A DNA stretch of 64,000 nt from Cinnamomum chago (GCA_038049695.1 CP142452.1:54208501-54272500); one strand, 5' to 3'. Positions 24,060 through 36,933 are shown, counted from the stretch's first letter. The notes: generated from the sequence alone by a model not told the origin. Translations and numbers: made by a program.

Positions 24060-24700
24060 TTTAAAGGAATACCCGAATTGTTAAATACCCGTGCCTTGTT
24101 TTAAAGGACATTTGGTTTGTCAGATATCTATGTTTATACCTGTTTTTAAATGAATACCCGAATTGTTAAATGACCATGCTTTGAAATATGTTTCAAATGA
24201 CACTTGTTTTGTCAGATCACTATGTTTATACCGGTTTTAAATGAATACCCGAATTGTTAAATGCCCATGCTTTGAAATATGTTTCAAATGACACTTGTTT
24301 TGCCAGATCACTATGTTTATACCGGTTTCAAATGAATATCCGATTTGTTAAATATCCCTGCTTTGAGATATGTTTTAAATGAACATTAGTCTTGTCAGAT
24401 TTCCTTGGTTACACCTGTTTTAAACGAACACCCGGTTTGTTAAATATCCGTATTTTTCACATATGTTTCAAATGGACATTGGTTTTGCCAGACTGCTATG
24501 GATACCTGATTTGTTGTATACTTGTGTTTTACTTAAGTTCCAAATGAACGTTTGTTTTGTCAAACCACTATATTTATACATGTTTTAGACGAATACCCGA
24601 TTGTCAAATATCTATGATTATAGATGATGTAAAGGAATACATGTTTTATTAGATCTTCATGTTTTACCCATGCTCGAAACGAATACAGGTTTTCCCCGAG
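24060..24700 (+). repeat. ~90-bp tandem repeats inside the T LTR
   Basis: Seven diverged units, each with AATACCCGAATTGTTAAAT followed by CATGCTTTGAAATATG-like text, start near 24071, 24157, 24248, 24340, 24431, 24507 and 24596. They are noncoding and help explain the great length of this LTR. Confidence 0.75.
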
Positions 24701-25337
24701 ATTCCCGACTTTTGCACCCGTGTAATTATATGCAGCATTTGATCGATTAGCATGATTTATCATATGTTTTATTCTTCAGTATATTTGTTATCTTTTCATC
24801 CACCTGTCAGACCGTCGTGTCTGACCCACTACTTTTGGTACTCAGGTTCAGATTTCTTCGCCCCGAGTTGAGTGTTTTTGTTGGCTGTGGAGCCATGCCT
24901 TGCAGGTTGTTTTGTCGGCTATGTCATGTAGACATTGAGCTTGACATCGGAGCTACGTCACATTTGGGTAGTAGTTTATAGCTTATTGTTGTATGGCTTT
25001 TATTAGCCTTTTCTTGGGATTCTTAATTAATGTACATTGATAATTGTAACTTGAACATATTTGGGAATGTATTATCCTGTTACCGTCAGCTCTGTAATTT
25101 ATTGTGATGGTGACTCCAGTCTGATATGATTCTTGATATAATAGCTATGTGCTAAAGGTTGAGTGCGACGCGGAATCCGATGGCCACGGACTTCGGGTCG
25201 CAACGCCACAAATGCTTCCGCAAAATATTCAGAATGTGTTGTCTTCACACACGCGGATCCTGGGAGAAGTAAAATATATTTTATGCTTAATCCCATTTCC
25301 CGCCCTCGAGGTTCTGTTTCGGGGGCGTGACAACAGG

Positions 25338-25809
25338 CTTGATGTCTTTTTGTAGATTGAGTTTGTGGACTGCTATTTTGGGGTCTAAGCCAAGCATTTC
25401 AGCGTAAGACCATGCAAAACAATCAACGAACTCACGAAGAAAAGCGATATACATGGGTAACTCATCATCCTTTAAATTCTTACTTATGAATACAAGATGT
25501 GGGTTATCAGGTGTCCCCAAGTCTATCTTTTGAACATGATCTTCTGTTGGAAGGTTTGAAAGTGGTTCCTCCACAATGTTTTCAGAGGCTTCCAACTTAA
25601 CAAGACATTGTGGAGTTCCAAAGGCATTTACAGACCAAGGCTTTACTTTTGTCCATGGGTCTTCTTGATCGGTACTCTTCTCAAGACTTGTAATGAGATA
25701 ATCCCAATCACCTATTGAAACTGGGTCAAAGTAGGCTACTTCTTTTGGAGACAATGGTTCTTCTGGGCCAGAAAACCGCGCGTCTGTTGTTGGAAGTAGG
25801 TGGGCCTCG
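25338..25809 (-). pseudogene. Tat element, linker and N-terminal part of RT (fossil)
   Basis: The minus strand encodes the acidic linker and the start of the Tat RT: MYIAFLREFVDCFAWSYAEM and LGLDPKIAVHKLNL near 25.35-25.45 kb, a hallmark just ahead of the RT core in this lineage. It lies between the T solo LTR on its left and the copia-type solo LTR on its right. It belongs to the same broken element. Confidence 0.85.
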
Positions 25810-26563
25810 TGGATTGATTTTCAAAACTTTTGACCCACTTGACTCAGGGATCAACTATCCGTAAGGCTACAAAACCCAATCCATGATGCAATCCCTCATT
25901 CTCATCAATCATGTACAACAATATAACCTATCTAGAAGATAGAAATCAGCAACTACTTGCAACAAAATAATCTACAACAAGTAGAGAAGTAGATTATACC
26001 TTTGGAGCCCGGTAGTGCACTAATGGAGAATTTGCGTCTTTCTTTGATAATGAAACACTTTCAAGTATCAAACAAGAGTCTCCAAGACCTTTTGATCTTC
26101 CGCGCTATGACCCATATATCAGATCTCTTTTCTCAAGAAGATGGTGGAATCTCTAAGAGAAAACTCTACTAGAAACTCCAAGGAACTAGAAGGGAACTAG
26201 AAGAGAAAGAGGAGAAGAACAATTGTGCAACTCTTGCACTAAGAGGTTTTTGGACGTGGGATACAATTGTAGACGTCCAAGGGGTTATTTCCCCTTATAA
26301 AGCCCTCAAGTAATCTCTTCTCTACCTCTCTTACTAATTGAATTAGAAGTCTCACTTCCACCCTAATTAGTAGCTTACTATTACCACTATTAGAAGTCTC
26401 ACTTCAAATAGAAATAGTACATTTCTAATTCCTTCCTTTTGGAGTTCAAGTATGATTATTATCTAATAACTTGGGCTAGCGTGGGAACCACTAGGGATTC
26501 CTTAGAAAGTTGGCTCCAACTGGGACTCGCGACCCCACATCTCATGTGCAATCCAGGCCCACA

Positions 26564-26870
26564 CACTACATCAAATGGACCAAAAAACGACAGCTCAAAA
26601 CTGTCGTTTTCTTAAAAAAATGACACATCTGTCCGTCGTTGGGTCTATCGTTTATTTCGTAGTCGTTTTTCTAAATCGACAGTTTAAAACTGTCGATAAT
26701 CGTAAAATAAACGACAGTTTTCATATGTCGCTAAATTTGAAATAAACGACAAATCAAAACTGTCGTTAAAAGGGAAGTTGGGTTGGGTAAGTAGTCATAT
26801 AAAACGACAGTTTTAAGCTGTCGTTGTTTTATTTTCGGAAAAAAAAATAATGATAGAATATGAGAATTAA
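26564..26870. repeat. CACTA left subterminal repeats (ACGACAG / CTGTCGT)
   Basis: About a dozen ACGACAG-like heptamers in both orientations, often as inverted pairs such as ACGACAGCTCAAAACTGTCG and AACGACAGTTTTAAGCTGTCG. CACTA transposases bind such subterminal motifs at both ends. The stretch from 26870 to 27139 holds no further feature. Confidence 0.8.
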
Positions 26871-27139
26871 AAAAATTTTAACCTGTTAAAGTCATATAAT
26901 GATCACTCCATACATGTACAACATCCATTCATTTTCATTCAAATACTAATCTACAAACATTAATGTTTCAAACATCCATTAATCATTCAAATTAACACCC
27001 ATCTAAAAACATATCCATTGAAAGACTCTCAACATTCATTTATAACAACACTAGAATAGAATATCCATCCAAAACCCAAAATTCAAAATGTCAGACAAGA
27101 AACAAAAGTCCATACAACTATTTGTCCATCTAATAACAT

Positions 27140-30100
27140 TCAAATAAATACTAGAGTTGAGCAAAAATAGCTCGGAAAGGTCCTAAATGTAGGCCAAACA
27201 AACATATCTCCAGGCACGAGATCTTCCATCTTTCTCACTCCATCCATTAACTCGATGTCACCCTCCACAATCTCATCTAGAACAATTTTATAGTAATCTG
27301 AATTATCCGGTGACACCCCCATCAAACTCCCATAGGCAACAATTGTGTTCTTCCTATAATGCATCAACTTATAAATTCTGGTTCTCGAGTTTGACTGTGA
27401 CTCTTGATGTGTGGATGGCGGCCTCACCTACATTATAATTAAAAAGCACTTGATGTGAGTAATCTATATGATTCAATAATTTAAATAAGCTTAGAAATCT
27501 ATATCTTATATGTAATGATGTGTTTTACTTGAGAAGAACTTCCTTGATCGGTCGAAGACCGCATTTGCGTCCCACTATGAGAAAGGGAAGCAACAATCTT
27601 CTCCATGTCCGCCATCCGTGATTTCAACCCATCCACCTCAGTCTCGAGGGCCACATGCAATTTATGCTCTTCTTCATAGGCTCTCTTATAAGGATTTGAA
27701 TGATGCACGATAGATCTTGAGACACCCAACCCTAAGCCCCTGACACGTCCACGATCATCTTGACCAAACACCTATGGGAAAAATATAAAAGGTCAATATC
27801 TGCTCATGACATATATTCATTGCTAAATATGAAAATCAGATTGATATCTAAATGTAAGCATAAGATGATCCACATACCATTGCAACCCCGTCACTGTCGA
27901 TATCTTGACCTGCAATAGAGGGGTCCCTTTCACACATTCTACGAATCGTTTCCTATAAAATAAGTTGTTAAATAAAACATGTTAGGAAATTACAATATCA
28001 TAATTAGCATGACAAATGGATGGCATGCAGTCAGGATTTAAATGATCTTGTTCTATGTTCATTGTGGATGAGTCCCTACAAAGTCATGTGAATAGTAGAA
28101 TAAAAAGATCCTATGCTTTAGCAAATGAATAGACTGCAGTTGACTTATGGGCCTATTTCCACATGAGTCTGTTATCATTCAGTGACCCATACTGCTCATC
28201 TGATGAGTTGCATTATAAATGGCAGGCACCTCAAATTACAGGAGTGGCAAGCAAGGTGGTCCCCTAAGGGAAAAAAACTCTGGTATCCACCCTTCCTCAA
28301 ATAAATCTTCTGGTATATGCCTTTGAACAAAGAGATGGTTGGTAAAAGAATACACTCGGTCAGTAAAGAAAGAGGTAGAATCATCTTCCAATCTGGGCAA
28401 ATTTCAAGCATCTTTCATCACAGTGACGTCATCAGCCTGATCACTAAATCATGGCCCCGCATTTATATAATTGGGCACCTTAGCAAACTATACATTTGCC
28501 AACATGATCCATACTTCCTCACCCAAATAAAATCCAACTATCCATCAACTGGAAAATTAAAACATAGTCTCCACTTGACACTGCTGAATTAAGTTCTCCA
28601 GATTTTCCAAAACATATAAATAGTAATGATACATAGGAAAGAGGTCCCTAACTACATAGTTTTCTAACAAAGTACATGGGTTCCACTGTTTGATGTTACA
28701 CTGCACATTTCTGTGGGAAAATAAAATCGAAAAGAAGACAAACAGAAGTACATCATGCAACAGAAAGCTCTAGCTAGATAAACATAAAAGACATTTGCAC
28801 CACAACTTTTTTTGAACTTTTTCAATGTGTAACATGACTTGAATCTGCAACTCATGATTGCAATTCTAGTCTCAGAATTGTTAAAATGGTAAGTAATATT
28901 TCTTTCCTGTCTTCTGACAAGCAAAGGGCAACCACTTTGTTTAGAGGCAGTAGTGTTGATTAGAGGCAGTACATGGGTTTTACTGAGGGCTCAGATGAAA
29001 TGAAAAATGCCCTAAAGTTGTTTAGAGGCAGTAGTGTTGAATTGCAGGAGAGATTTGATTGTTTTGTGAGAGCAGGGCTGAAACCAACTGATGTCTCTAA
29101 CATGATCAAAGCTGCTCCACACGTTCTAAATCAATCCAGAGATATGCTGCAGAAGAAGATTGATGTTTTTGTAAATAGCCTTGGCTTTCCCTTGGAGTCA
29201 CTACTGGAATTTCCTAGCTATATGTCATATACCATTGAAAGAGTTAAGCTGAGGTTTTTAATGTATGAGTGGCTCAAGGATCAGGAAAAGGTGATCCCTA
29301 CATTGGCTTTGAGCACTATCCTTGAATATTATGGTAAGGTGTCTGCATGTAATTTACAGTAACATTTTCCTTATAGATGTAAACATTGGTCTCTACAAAT
29401 TTCGTTGGAGAAAGAATGACACAGAAACAAGAGAGAATGCCTATAACTACATGGATGGTTAAAGTTAGTCTTCCATTGATATTTCTCTCTTTTGAATGTT
29501 CTTTAGCACAACAAGGATCTAAATATATGTCAACATCATAAACATTTTATCTTAGCAAGGACCCAAATTCTGTTACATTGATTAGATCGTCCCAACTTAA
29601 GATCCTGCAAACAAATGATGGGAAAAAACATTCACTTTCTACACTATATATTGACAAAAAAGTTTGTTCATGGTGATGATAGGATCAACTTGTTCAATGT
29701 GTTCTCAGATTTCTTAAAACATAAACATTCACTTTCTACACTATATATGGACAGAAAAGTTTGTTCATGGTGATGATAGGATCAACTTGTTCAATGTGTT
29801 CTCAGATTTCTTAAAACATATGAACCCATTTTGATTCTAGAGGGCAATGAACCCCAATTTTTTATTCAGATGATTTTCCCCAACCTAAAAGGCCTCCAGT
29901 TTGTAAGCTAAGTTGAAGATTGTTTTGAGCAACAAAATCACAATTCAGTAATCAGAAATATGAATCTCAAATAAATGACTTGACTTCTTACCGCATGGTG
30001 ATTTGAAGGAGTGCCATCCTTCTTATAATGTGTCTTGATAAAGATCTCGCACCGGGTAACCTCCCTTTCAGGATGTTGTTTCCGCTGAAAATGTTAAAAG

Positions 30101-30880
30101 GAAACATTGGCATTACATAATAAATTAAGTAGGGAACTAAAATGGCTTGCAAGAATCATACTTACCAACTCGTCCGCAACTCTTGCTTGCCCTTTTCTAC
30201 CAGAAGTATGTGGACTCTTCAATGATGCCCTCGCTGCCTTTCCTTTCTTCCTCCTTAATTGTGCCTCATATGTTCCTTTTGCATCCACAAAAGCCTCCCA
30301 ATCCTCTTTTTTCATGTATTCGGGTAACACATTCTTTCTCTCCACATTAGTGTTATATTTATCATATACTTCGCATCGGAGGTGGCACTTCCAATCCCTC
30401 CACACCGCATTCACCCTCTTAAGGACGCATGGACGATGGCATTGAGGAACATCATAAAGTGTCTGCACAGGACATCATTTACATGATAAAAAAGTCATAT
30501 ATAATATGTAGATGAACAAATCCAAAATACATTAAAAATTACCAACTAAAAATGCACAAGCACTTACAAGGACATGCTGCCATACATTCTCCTTAAGCTG
30601 ATTAGGCACAGCTTTCCAACTATTGTAAGTCGGTGGCACATGGGTCCTCACAATTCGACCTATGGAACTGGAAAAGGACGCAGCATTTGGCCCTATAGGC
30701 TGGCCAGCTGGTGTGAATGTCAACTTGGTGCGACCCACTATTACAAATATCATTAATGAATATAAGGAATATTAAGGTTCATGGGTAAAGATGATTCCAC
30801 TCATGATACGTACTCTCAATTGAAGATCCACGAATAGTCGACGTGGATGCCGATGCCGACGATGCCATTTCATTTGACAT
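27140..30880 (-). CDS. CACTA second gene (Transposase_24 / TNPA-like), seven exons, open
   Basis: Exons read from GT-AG borders on the minus strand: 30814-30880, 30568-30737, 30166-30462, 29992-30084, 27878-27952, 27529-27771 and 27140-27427. Together they make 1,233 bp, a 410-residue protein plus stop, with no internal stop. The start ATG is at 30878-30880. Residues ~25-150 match the plant En/Spm Transposase_24 pattern (GRTKLTFTPAGQPIGPNAAS, VRTHVPP, VNAVWRDWKCHLR, HYKKDGTPSNHHA). Exon 6 encodes a coiled coil (LHVALETEVDGLKSRMADM). In CACTA elements this second protein binds subterminal repeats beside TNP2. Its start lies 134 bp downstream of the TNP2 stop. Intron 4 is ~2 kb and contains the mTERF fragment. 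Splicing is predicted from consensus sites only. Confidence 0.8.
28937..29362 (+). pseudogene. Captured mTERF gene fragment inside the CACTA element
   Basis: An open stretch from 28973 encodes about 129 residues with two to three mTERF helical repeats: LFRGSSVELQERFDCFVRAG, LKPTDVSNMIKAAPHVLNQS, KIDVFVNSLGFPLESLLEFP and YTIERVKLRFLMYEWLKDQ. mTERF proteins bind nucleic acid in mitochondria and plastids and are usually 300-600 residues, so this is only a late part of one. It lacks a transit peptide and most repeats. It ends at a GTAAGG donor-like site, suggesting exon plus flanking intron was copied from genomic DNA. The strand is opposite to the surrounding CACTA gene. Just upstream, 28937-28959 exactly repeats 29018-29040 (23 bp), like filler DNA made at a repair junction. 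Confidence 0.8.
29625..29825. repeat. Tandem duplication of ~97 bp in CACTA intron 4
   Basis: The stretch beginning CATTCACTTTCTACACTATA near 29627 is repeated from about 29725, both ending CTCAGATTTCTTAAAACATA, with only a few differences. It is noncoding. The rest of the intron (27955-28930 and 29365-29990) shows no gene. Confidence 0.85.
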
Positions 30881-31013
30881 AGTACCTACAACAAAAAGTA
30901 TTAGATTTAAAATTTTCCATAAGCATTATAAGAGAATCATTTGTGTTAAAAAAGGAATGAGTGAAAGAAAAAAAAAACAAAGAATGAATATGCATATTAA
31001 AAGCCATACATGG

Positions 31014-34000
31014 TTAATCATTATCACTAATGACATCATCTCGTAAATCTTCTGTTAGGACATTTTCATTCATTCTTGGCTCAAATACTAAGGGATCTTC
31101 AAAAGAATCCACATCTTCAGTTAACCTCTTTGGAACATCTGAGACAACATGCCATTCGTCCGCAGGTCTACTATGATCTTTGCAATAGAAGACTTGAGTT
31201 GCTTGAGAAGCAAGAATAAATGGCTCATCATCTTCTTTTATTTTTCTTTTTAACCTCCTCAGATTGACATACATCAAGTTTGTTTCCGGATCAACTCTAC
31301 ATCCATGAGCGTCTTCTATACGCACCCAATCACAATAGAATACTACATGTTTGAAGTCATAATAGTTCAATTCTAGAATTTGTTTGATGATGCCGTAGTA
31401 AGTGGCTTCTTCATGCACAAGATTTTTGTCCTTGGAACTTGACCTGAAACCAGTCAATGCCTTCAGCGAAACTCCGCTGTTCTGCGTTGTTTTATTCATT
31501 TCCGCATCCGCTGTATAAAAAACATAACCATTTATCGCATATGCAGTATATGAGATGGCTTCAAAGCTTGGTCCATCAACAAGTCTTTTGATGATACAGT
31601 TTTCTTCATTTTCTAACTGTTTTCTAAGCCAAGGAATGTAATCCAACGCCTTTTCAGTTTGCATATTCCCTCTGCGATGTCCTGCATTAGAACTATGGCT
31701 TTGAAGGTATACAGCATAATTCTTGTATTCATTTTGTACAATGTGATTTCACTATTGGACAAAAAAAGGAGTACATAGGATATGATCCAAATTATGCTTA
31801 CCTCTCCCATTCGGCATTCTCAATAGAATGAAACAATACCCACTTGCATGCTTGTTCGTACTGTACATTTTGAAGATTATAGACCTTTCCCTTCTTATCG
31901 ACAGGGTAGGCAGATGTACCATGCTCATCCATCCATATCCCCCGTCCTTGCTTATGGATTTTTTTTCCCCGCCAGGCATGTAATTCATGGCGTATAACAT
32001 AGACTCCTCCATAAGGTAGCATTCTGCAATAGAACCCTCCGGATATGTCTGATTGACCACATACCGTTTAAATGTCTTCATCTTCCTAACACAAGATATC
32101 TAAATTAGATTTCGACACAAAGTAGGGATTAAAAAGAACATACTAAAATTAACTAGAGCATTCTCATACCGTTCAAAAGGATACATCCATCGATATCTAA
32201 CAGGTCCGCAAAGTTGCGCCTCCTCCGCCAAATGAACAACAAGGTGTGTCATGGAAACAAAAAATGAAGGTGGGAAGTACCTTTCAAAGACACATAGAGT
32301 TTCTACAATGCTCTCTTTCATCTTCGAAAGTTCTTCACGATTGATAACCTTTGAACATAAGACATTAAAGAATATTGATAGCTTTCGAATAGCAGCACGT
32401 AGTGGCTTATGTGACTCAAATGCGTGCATTAATAGCACCGGTAGTAATTGCTGCATGAGAATGTGATAATCATGTGATTTGAGGTTTTTGAGCTCTCTGC
32501 CCTCCAAGCTCACCTTGTGCTTCCAGCAATCACTATACCCGATGGGAACCTTCAAATGAAATAAGGTTTTACATATCAAATATTTCTCATGTCGGGATAA
32601 AGTGTACGGAGCGTCCGGGTAAGTCAATTTTCCGTTATTTTCCACAGGCCATAGCTTTTTCTTAATTTGCATATCCTTCAGGTCTTTGCGGGCTTTAAGA
32701 TCATCCTTTGTCTTATCCTTTATGTTCATGATTGTTGCAATTAGATTTTCTGCCACGTTTTTCTCTACATGCATCACATCCAGATTATGGCGAATGGGCA
32801 AATCCTACAAAATTATATATTAATGTTAGCATGAAAGTTCATTATATAGTATCACTTAAATAGTAAGAATATATTATAACACACCTGCCAATAAGGCAAC
32901 TCAAAAAGAATTGATCTCTTTGACCACGCGGTGAGCTCATTCTCATCTGTACTTCTCTTCCTTTTCTTTCCTACTATCTTTCCGAAAGTAGTATTAATAG
33001 TTTCCATTTTTCTTAATACCTCGCTTCCACTCAAACGCTTGGGGGGCTTTTCATATTCTTCTTTCCCATTAAATTGTGATTTTTGGCTCCTAAATGGATG
33101 CTTCATATCTTTTAGGTGTTTTCTGTGCCCCATGTAAGCAAACGTCTTTCCATATTTTAGCCGCACTGAATCAGTCCCCTCGCCACAGACAGGACAAGCA
33201 TACTTTCCCGCAGTCCTACACCCCGATAAATGGCCATATGCTGGAAAATCATGTATAGCCCATAACAAAATTGCTTTCATTGAGAACCTACTTTTACTAA
33301 AAGAGTCATATGTTACAACTCCGGTGGACCACAATTCATTCAACTCATCCACCAAGGGCTGCAAGTATACATCAATGTCATGTCCTGGACCCTTCTTCCC
33401 GGGAATCAATAATGTCAACATAATAAATTATTTACGCATGCACAGGGATGGAGGAAGATTGTACGGAACAATCATAACAGGCCAGCAACTATATGAGTTA
33501 TTATTGTTCCCAAAAGGATTGAATCCATCCGTTGCAAGTCCCAAACGAACATTACGCGCTTCTAATGCGAAGTTAGTCCATTTACGATTTACTTGTTTCC
33601 AACATGAGGAATCAATTGGATGACGCATAATTGATTCGTTCGGTACTAAGCTTGCATTTGCATGCCATGTCATACTCTCAGCAATCCAGGGTACACTGTA
33701 CATTCTTTGCAATCGTGGTGCTAATGGAAAATATCTTAACTTCTTCCACGGCTTAGGTTTACTTCTTGGCTTTGATATATTCTCCGGTTTCCACCTGCTT
33801 GCACCACAAGTAGGACAATCATCCCTATTTTCATTCTCTTTCCAATAAAGTATGCAATCATTTTTGCATGCATGGATAATTTTACACTCCATACGTAAAG
33901 AATTGATCATCTTCTTCGCAGTGTAGGTGTTATCAGGTAGGGTGTTCTCACAAGGTAAAACATTTTTGAACAGTTGCAACAACTCAGTTAAACTCTCATT

Positions 34001-34577
34001 AGACCACTTCTGTCTAGCCTTCATGCTCAACAAATCAACCGTCACCGACAACTTTGTATGTTCAATGTGACATGAGGGATATAATGGTTTTATCGCATCA
34101 TCCATCAACTTCTTGTATCGAATATTCTCTGGTGAATCATTTTTGAAATTGAGAAAATTCTTCATCATTAGCTTCATCACAATCTGTAGATGTATTACCC
34201 CCCACTTGAGCTTCAACCCTGTCATTGTCTTACACATGCCCAAATACGTCATTCACCATATCAACCATTCTTGGCAACACAACTTCATTACCGCTACTAT
34301 TTCCTTCATTTACAAGACTATAAGGATTCATTTCTCCATGGTGGAACCATGTCGTGTAAGTCGTATCGATACCGTTACATATTAAATGTGTACGTATATC
34401 TCTTAAAGTCTTTTTCCCTCCTATCAGATTTCGGCATTTGACACAGGGACAACAGTACCAATCAGCACCTCCTAATTTGTGTTTATTAGCTCTTACAAAC
34501 TCAAAGAATGACTCAATGCCTTCTAAGTATTCAACAGAAAGCCTTGGTGCTGTCATCCATTCTTTACTTGGGGCCAT
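31014..34577 (-). pseudogene. TNP2-type CACTA transposase gene, with lesions
   Basis: The start is taken as MAPSKEWM at 34577, which fits the transposase-associated domain (WYCCPCVKCRN, THLICNGIDTTYTTWFHHGE). Next come the Tnp2 core (CILYWKENENRDDCPTCGASRW, LRYFPLAPRLQRMY, ATDGFNPFG, LLIPGKKGPGHDIDVYLQPL, CPVCGEGTDS, LDVMHVEKNVAENL), a DUF4218 part (FFVSMTHLVVHLAEEAQLCGP, YPFERYMKTFKRYV), and a DUF4216 part near 31.2-31.65 kb (NSGVSLKA, YYGIIKQILELNYY). An 80-bp GT-AG intron is clear at 32805-32884. An in-frame TAA at 33428-33430 lies inside the core, and a frame change occurs at an A8 run (31966-31973), so the product is probably dead. The protein would cut and rejoin the CACTA ends. Confidence 0.85.
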
Positions 34578-36928
34578 GTTCTGAAAAGTTAAATACATGG
34601 AGCAAGGCACATAAAATGGTTAAATATGAATATATGACTCAATCCCCACATGACCACTAAGTGATTCGGTCTTGGTAAGGGAAATCAAGTTTAAGTCATT
34701 TAGAACAATGACCTCAATGTCCTCTCAAAACAAAAAAATAAAAATTACAATGGATATAATCAGCAAATTATACCTAAATGTAGAGTTCATATATAATTCT
34801 AAAAGGCAATCTCATTATAATAGTGAAACAAATCTCCAAGTTTTGACAGTAAATGCACAAAATAGCTTCATCACCAAGTGATAGAAAGCCATTTTACAGC
34901 CTAAATAATAGTAACAGTAGTACTTAATAAAGTTACTCAAATGCAACCCACTTGATAATTTTTCTCAAATTAGCATTAAAATATTACATTTGTGGTTTAT
35001 AGACAGGATATGCAAAATTGGATGTAAAAACCACAAGCGTTGATTGACCCCTTAAATCTGGCTTAGAACAGAAGAAATGCCTAAATTGACCCCTTAAATT
35101 TTTCTCTCCTATACAATTTACTGAGGTTACCAATGCATCTAGTAATCCATTCTTAAAAGATTGAAAAAAATAAATGAATAAATCAAAGCTACCATGAATA
35201 TCATGTTCTACATAGAGTAAGCAAATTCAAATAGATTCAGATTCTTTAAAATCAATTCAGCCTAACCAAGCCTAACCCAGAAAGAGAAAAAAAATGTTAA
35301 CAACCAAAGCATCATCACTATCATCAAAGACATATCCAATCCATCTAGGGCTGGCTCTCAAAGATCTAAACCATTCAAGAAGGACAGACAAACATAAACT
35401 CACATAGAAGGAGGAGGCCCAAACCCTCTTCAACGGGGTTCTCTTTGCTCATATAGATATGATCACATGAACCCATTAGTCTTCCATTCAAACCCCAAAA
35501 AGAGATTGAAAAAAAAACATCAAATATAAACATGAGGTATTGAGTGGGCTGAGTCAAATGGATACATGTTGTAATTAAGTCCACCTTCCAAAGATCTGAA
35601 CCATTCAAGGCGGATGAACAATTATATGAATTTTGATTGTTAAGTATTTTTTTCATCATGAAATGGCTAGCTGTCAATCAGACAATAAGACCATCCATTC
35701 AATGTGAATGCTATTTATAAAAAAAAAAAACCTTGTGGATTGTAATTCAATCACATCTAAACCTTATGCACAAACCCTAAAAATAGCAGTTTATTTACCT
35801 TATGCACAACGAAGAAGATAAGAGGTGGTTGGATACCTGATCAGGGTGAGAATCGAGAGGTCTTTGGAAGACTATGACCTTTGGAGGAGCAACATTTCCA
35901 TTTTAACCAATAACCCCAGCAAGCCCATAAGAGACACACAACTGCATATGGGCTCCACTTGATTCATAACATTAATATTATACTATTTTTGCAGACCTCA
36001 ACCAAAAGGACTCGCTGCATCTCATGGGCCATCTCGACACATTCAGTCATAATGAAGGGAAAACAGACCCTTATGATATGGTGGAATTCTACTCCACATC
36101 CATAACAAGGGGGTGATAAAATTCAGAACCGAGAACAGGCCATCAAGCGGACCCTACCCTGAATTGATAAGCTGCAGTGACCAAGTGCAGAACTCTGTGT
36201 GTGTGTGTGTGTTGCATACAGTGCGAGCTGGACAGCATAGATTCTTCTTAATGAAAGCACTTAGAAAGGAAAGACAGCAATTTAGAAAAGATAACATGGA
36301 TAAAACAAGTATGTGATGTAGAGTAAGATGTAGAGGATCTCATTGATGGGTAGATGAAACGCATGGCTCACCATGAAAACAAGTGTGGATTCATGGTTCT
36401 AATGCAGAACATCATTTTCTTCCAAAAAAGCATAGCTATGAGGCATCAAATTGCCACTCATACAAACAAAATCTAGCCCTTGAGAGCTAGTGTCAGTAGC
36501 TTTTGTTATTGTGGAAAAGTGCAAAGGCTAGTCACTTGCAATTGTAGCTATAGCCAATAGGGGGGATCCGGTCACCAAAAGGAAAGAAAAGAATTGGGAC
36601 TGAAGAAGGTAGAAGAAAGCCTTTATTTAGCAGATTTGAAGCATTTTAATCATGTGGAGATCCAGCAATGAGCAATGCCTAGTATCCAATAGATTATTTT
36701 GTTTCTGAGATTAAAAATTTTCATTTCTCTTTAGCAGATTTGAAGCATTTTAATCATGTGAAGATCCAGCAATGAACAATGCCTAGTATCCAATAGATTA
36801 TTTTGTTTCTGAGATCAAAAATTTTATTTTCTGAGAATTTTTCCCAATGAAATTCAGAAAATGCAAAATTCAAAAATATCTCAATATTTTTCTGAGAAGG
36901 TAAATACCCAAAACAAATATTTGTGGCA
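34578..36928. other. CACTA upstream region without genes
   Basis: AT-rich noncoding DNA upstream of the transposase start. A (GT)n microsatellite lies at about 36198-36212. A ~103-bp tandem duplication (TTTAGCAGATTTGAAGCATT and following) spans about 36627-36830. Short plus- and minus-strand ORFs here are not supported by any motif. The promoter of the TNP2 gene should lie here, but no clear TATA box stands out. Confidence 0.7.
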
Positions 36929-36933
36929 ATAAC

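Larger units (their letters stand above)
21070..25332 (+). mobile_element. Solo LTR, family T (4.26 kb), inserted in the Tat RT
   Basis: Ends are TGTGAGAACCC ... GGCGTGACA, flanked by the 5-bp duplication ACAGG at 21065-21069 and 25333-25337. There are no coding regions and no second LTR inside. A second copy starts at 61264 behind a polypurine tract, which fixes the family and the orientation. The ends resemble those of the chromovirus LTR at 36934 and 41604 (TGTAACATCCCGACCCC ... GGCGTGACA), and an inner stretch near 22780-22960 is distantly alike to 42870-43060, so T is probably a Tekay/Del-type chromovirus LTR. At 4.26 kb it is long for a single LTR. Confidence 0.9.

Noticed and set aside
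28973-29362. A functional host mTERF gene
   Set aside because: Only a part of the protein is present, without a transit peptide or most repeats, and it lies inside a CACTA intron.
30107-30445. Plus-strand ORF of 112 codons
   Set aside because: It is the opposite-strand shadow of exon 3 of the CACTA second gene, which has domain support and splice sites.
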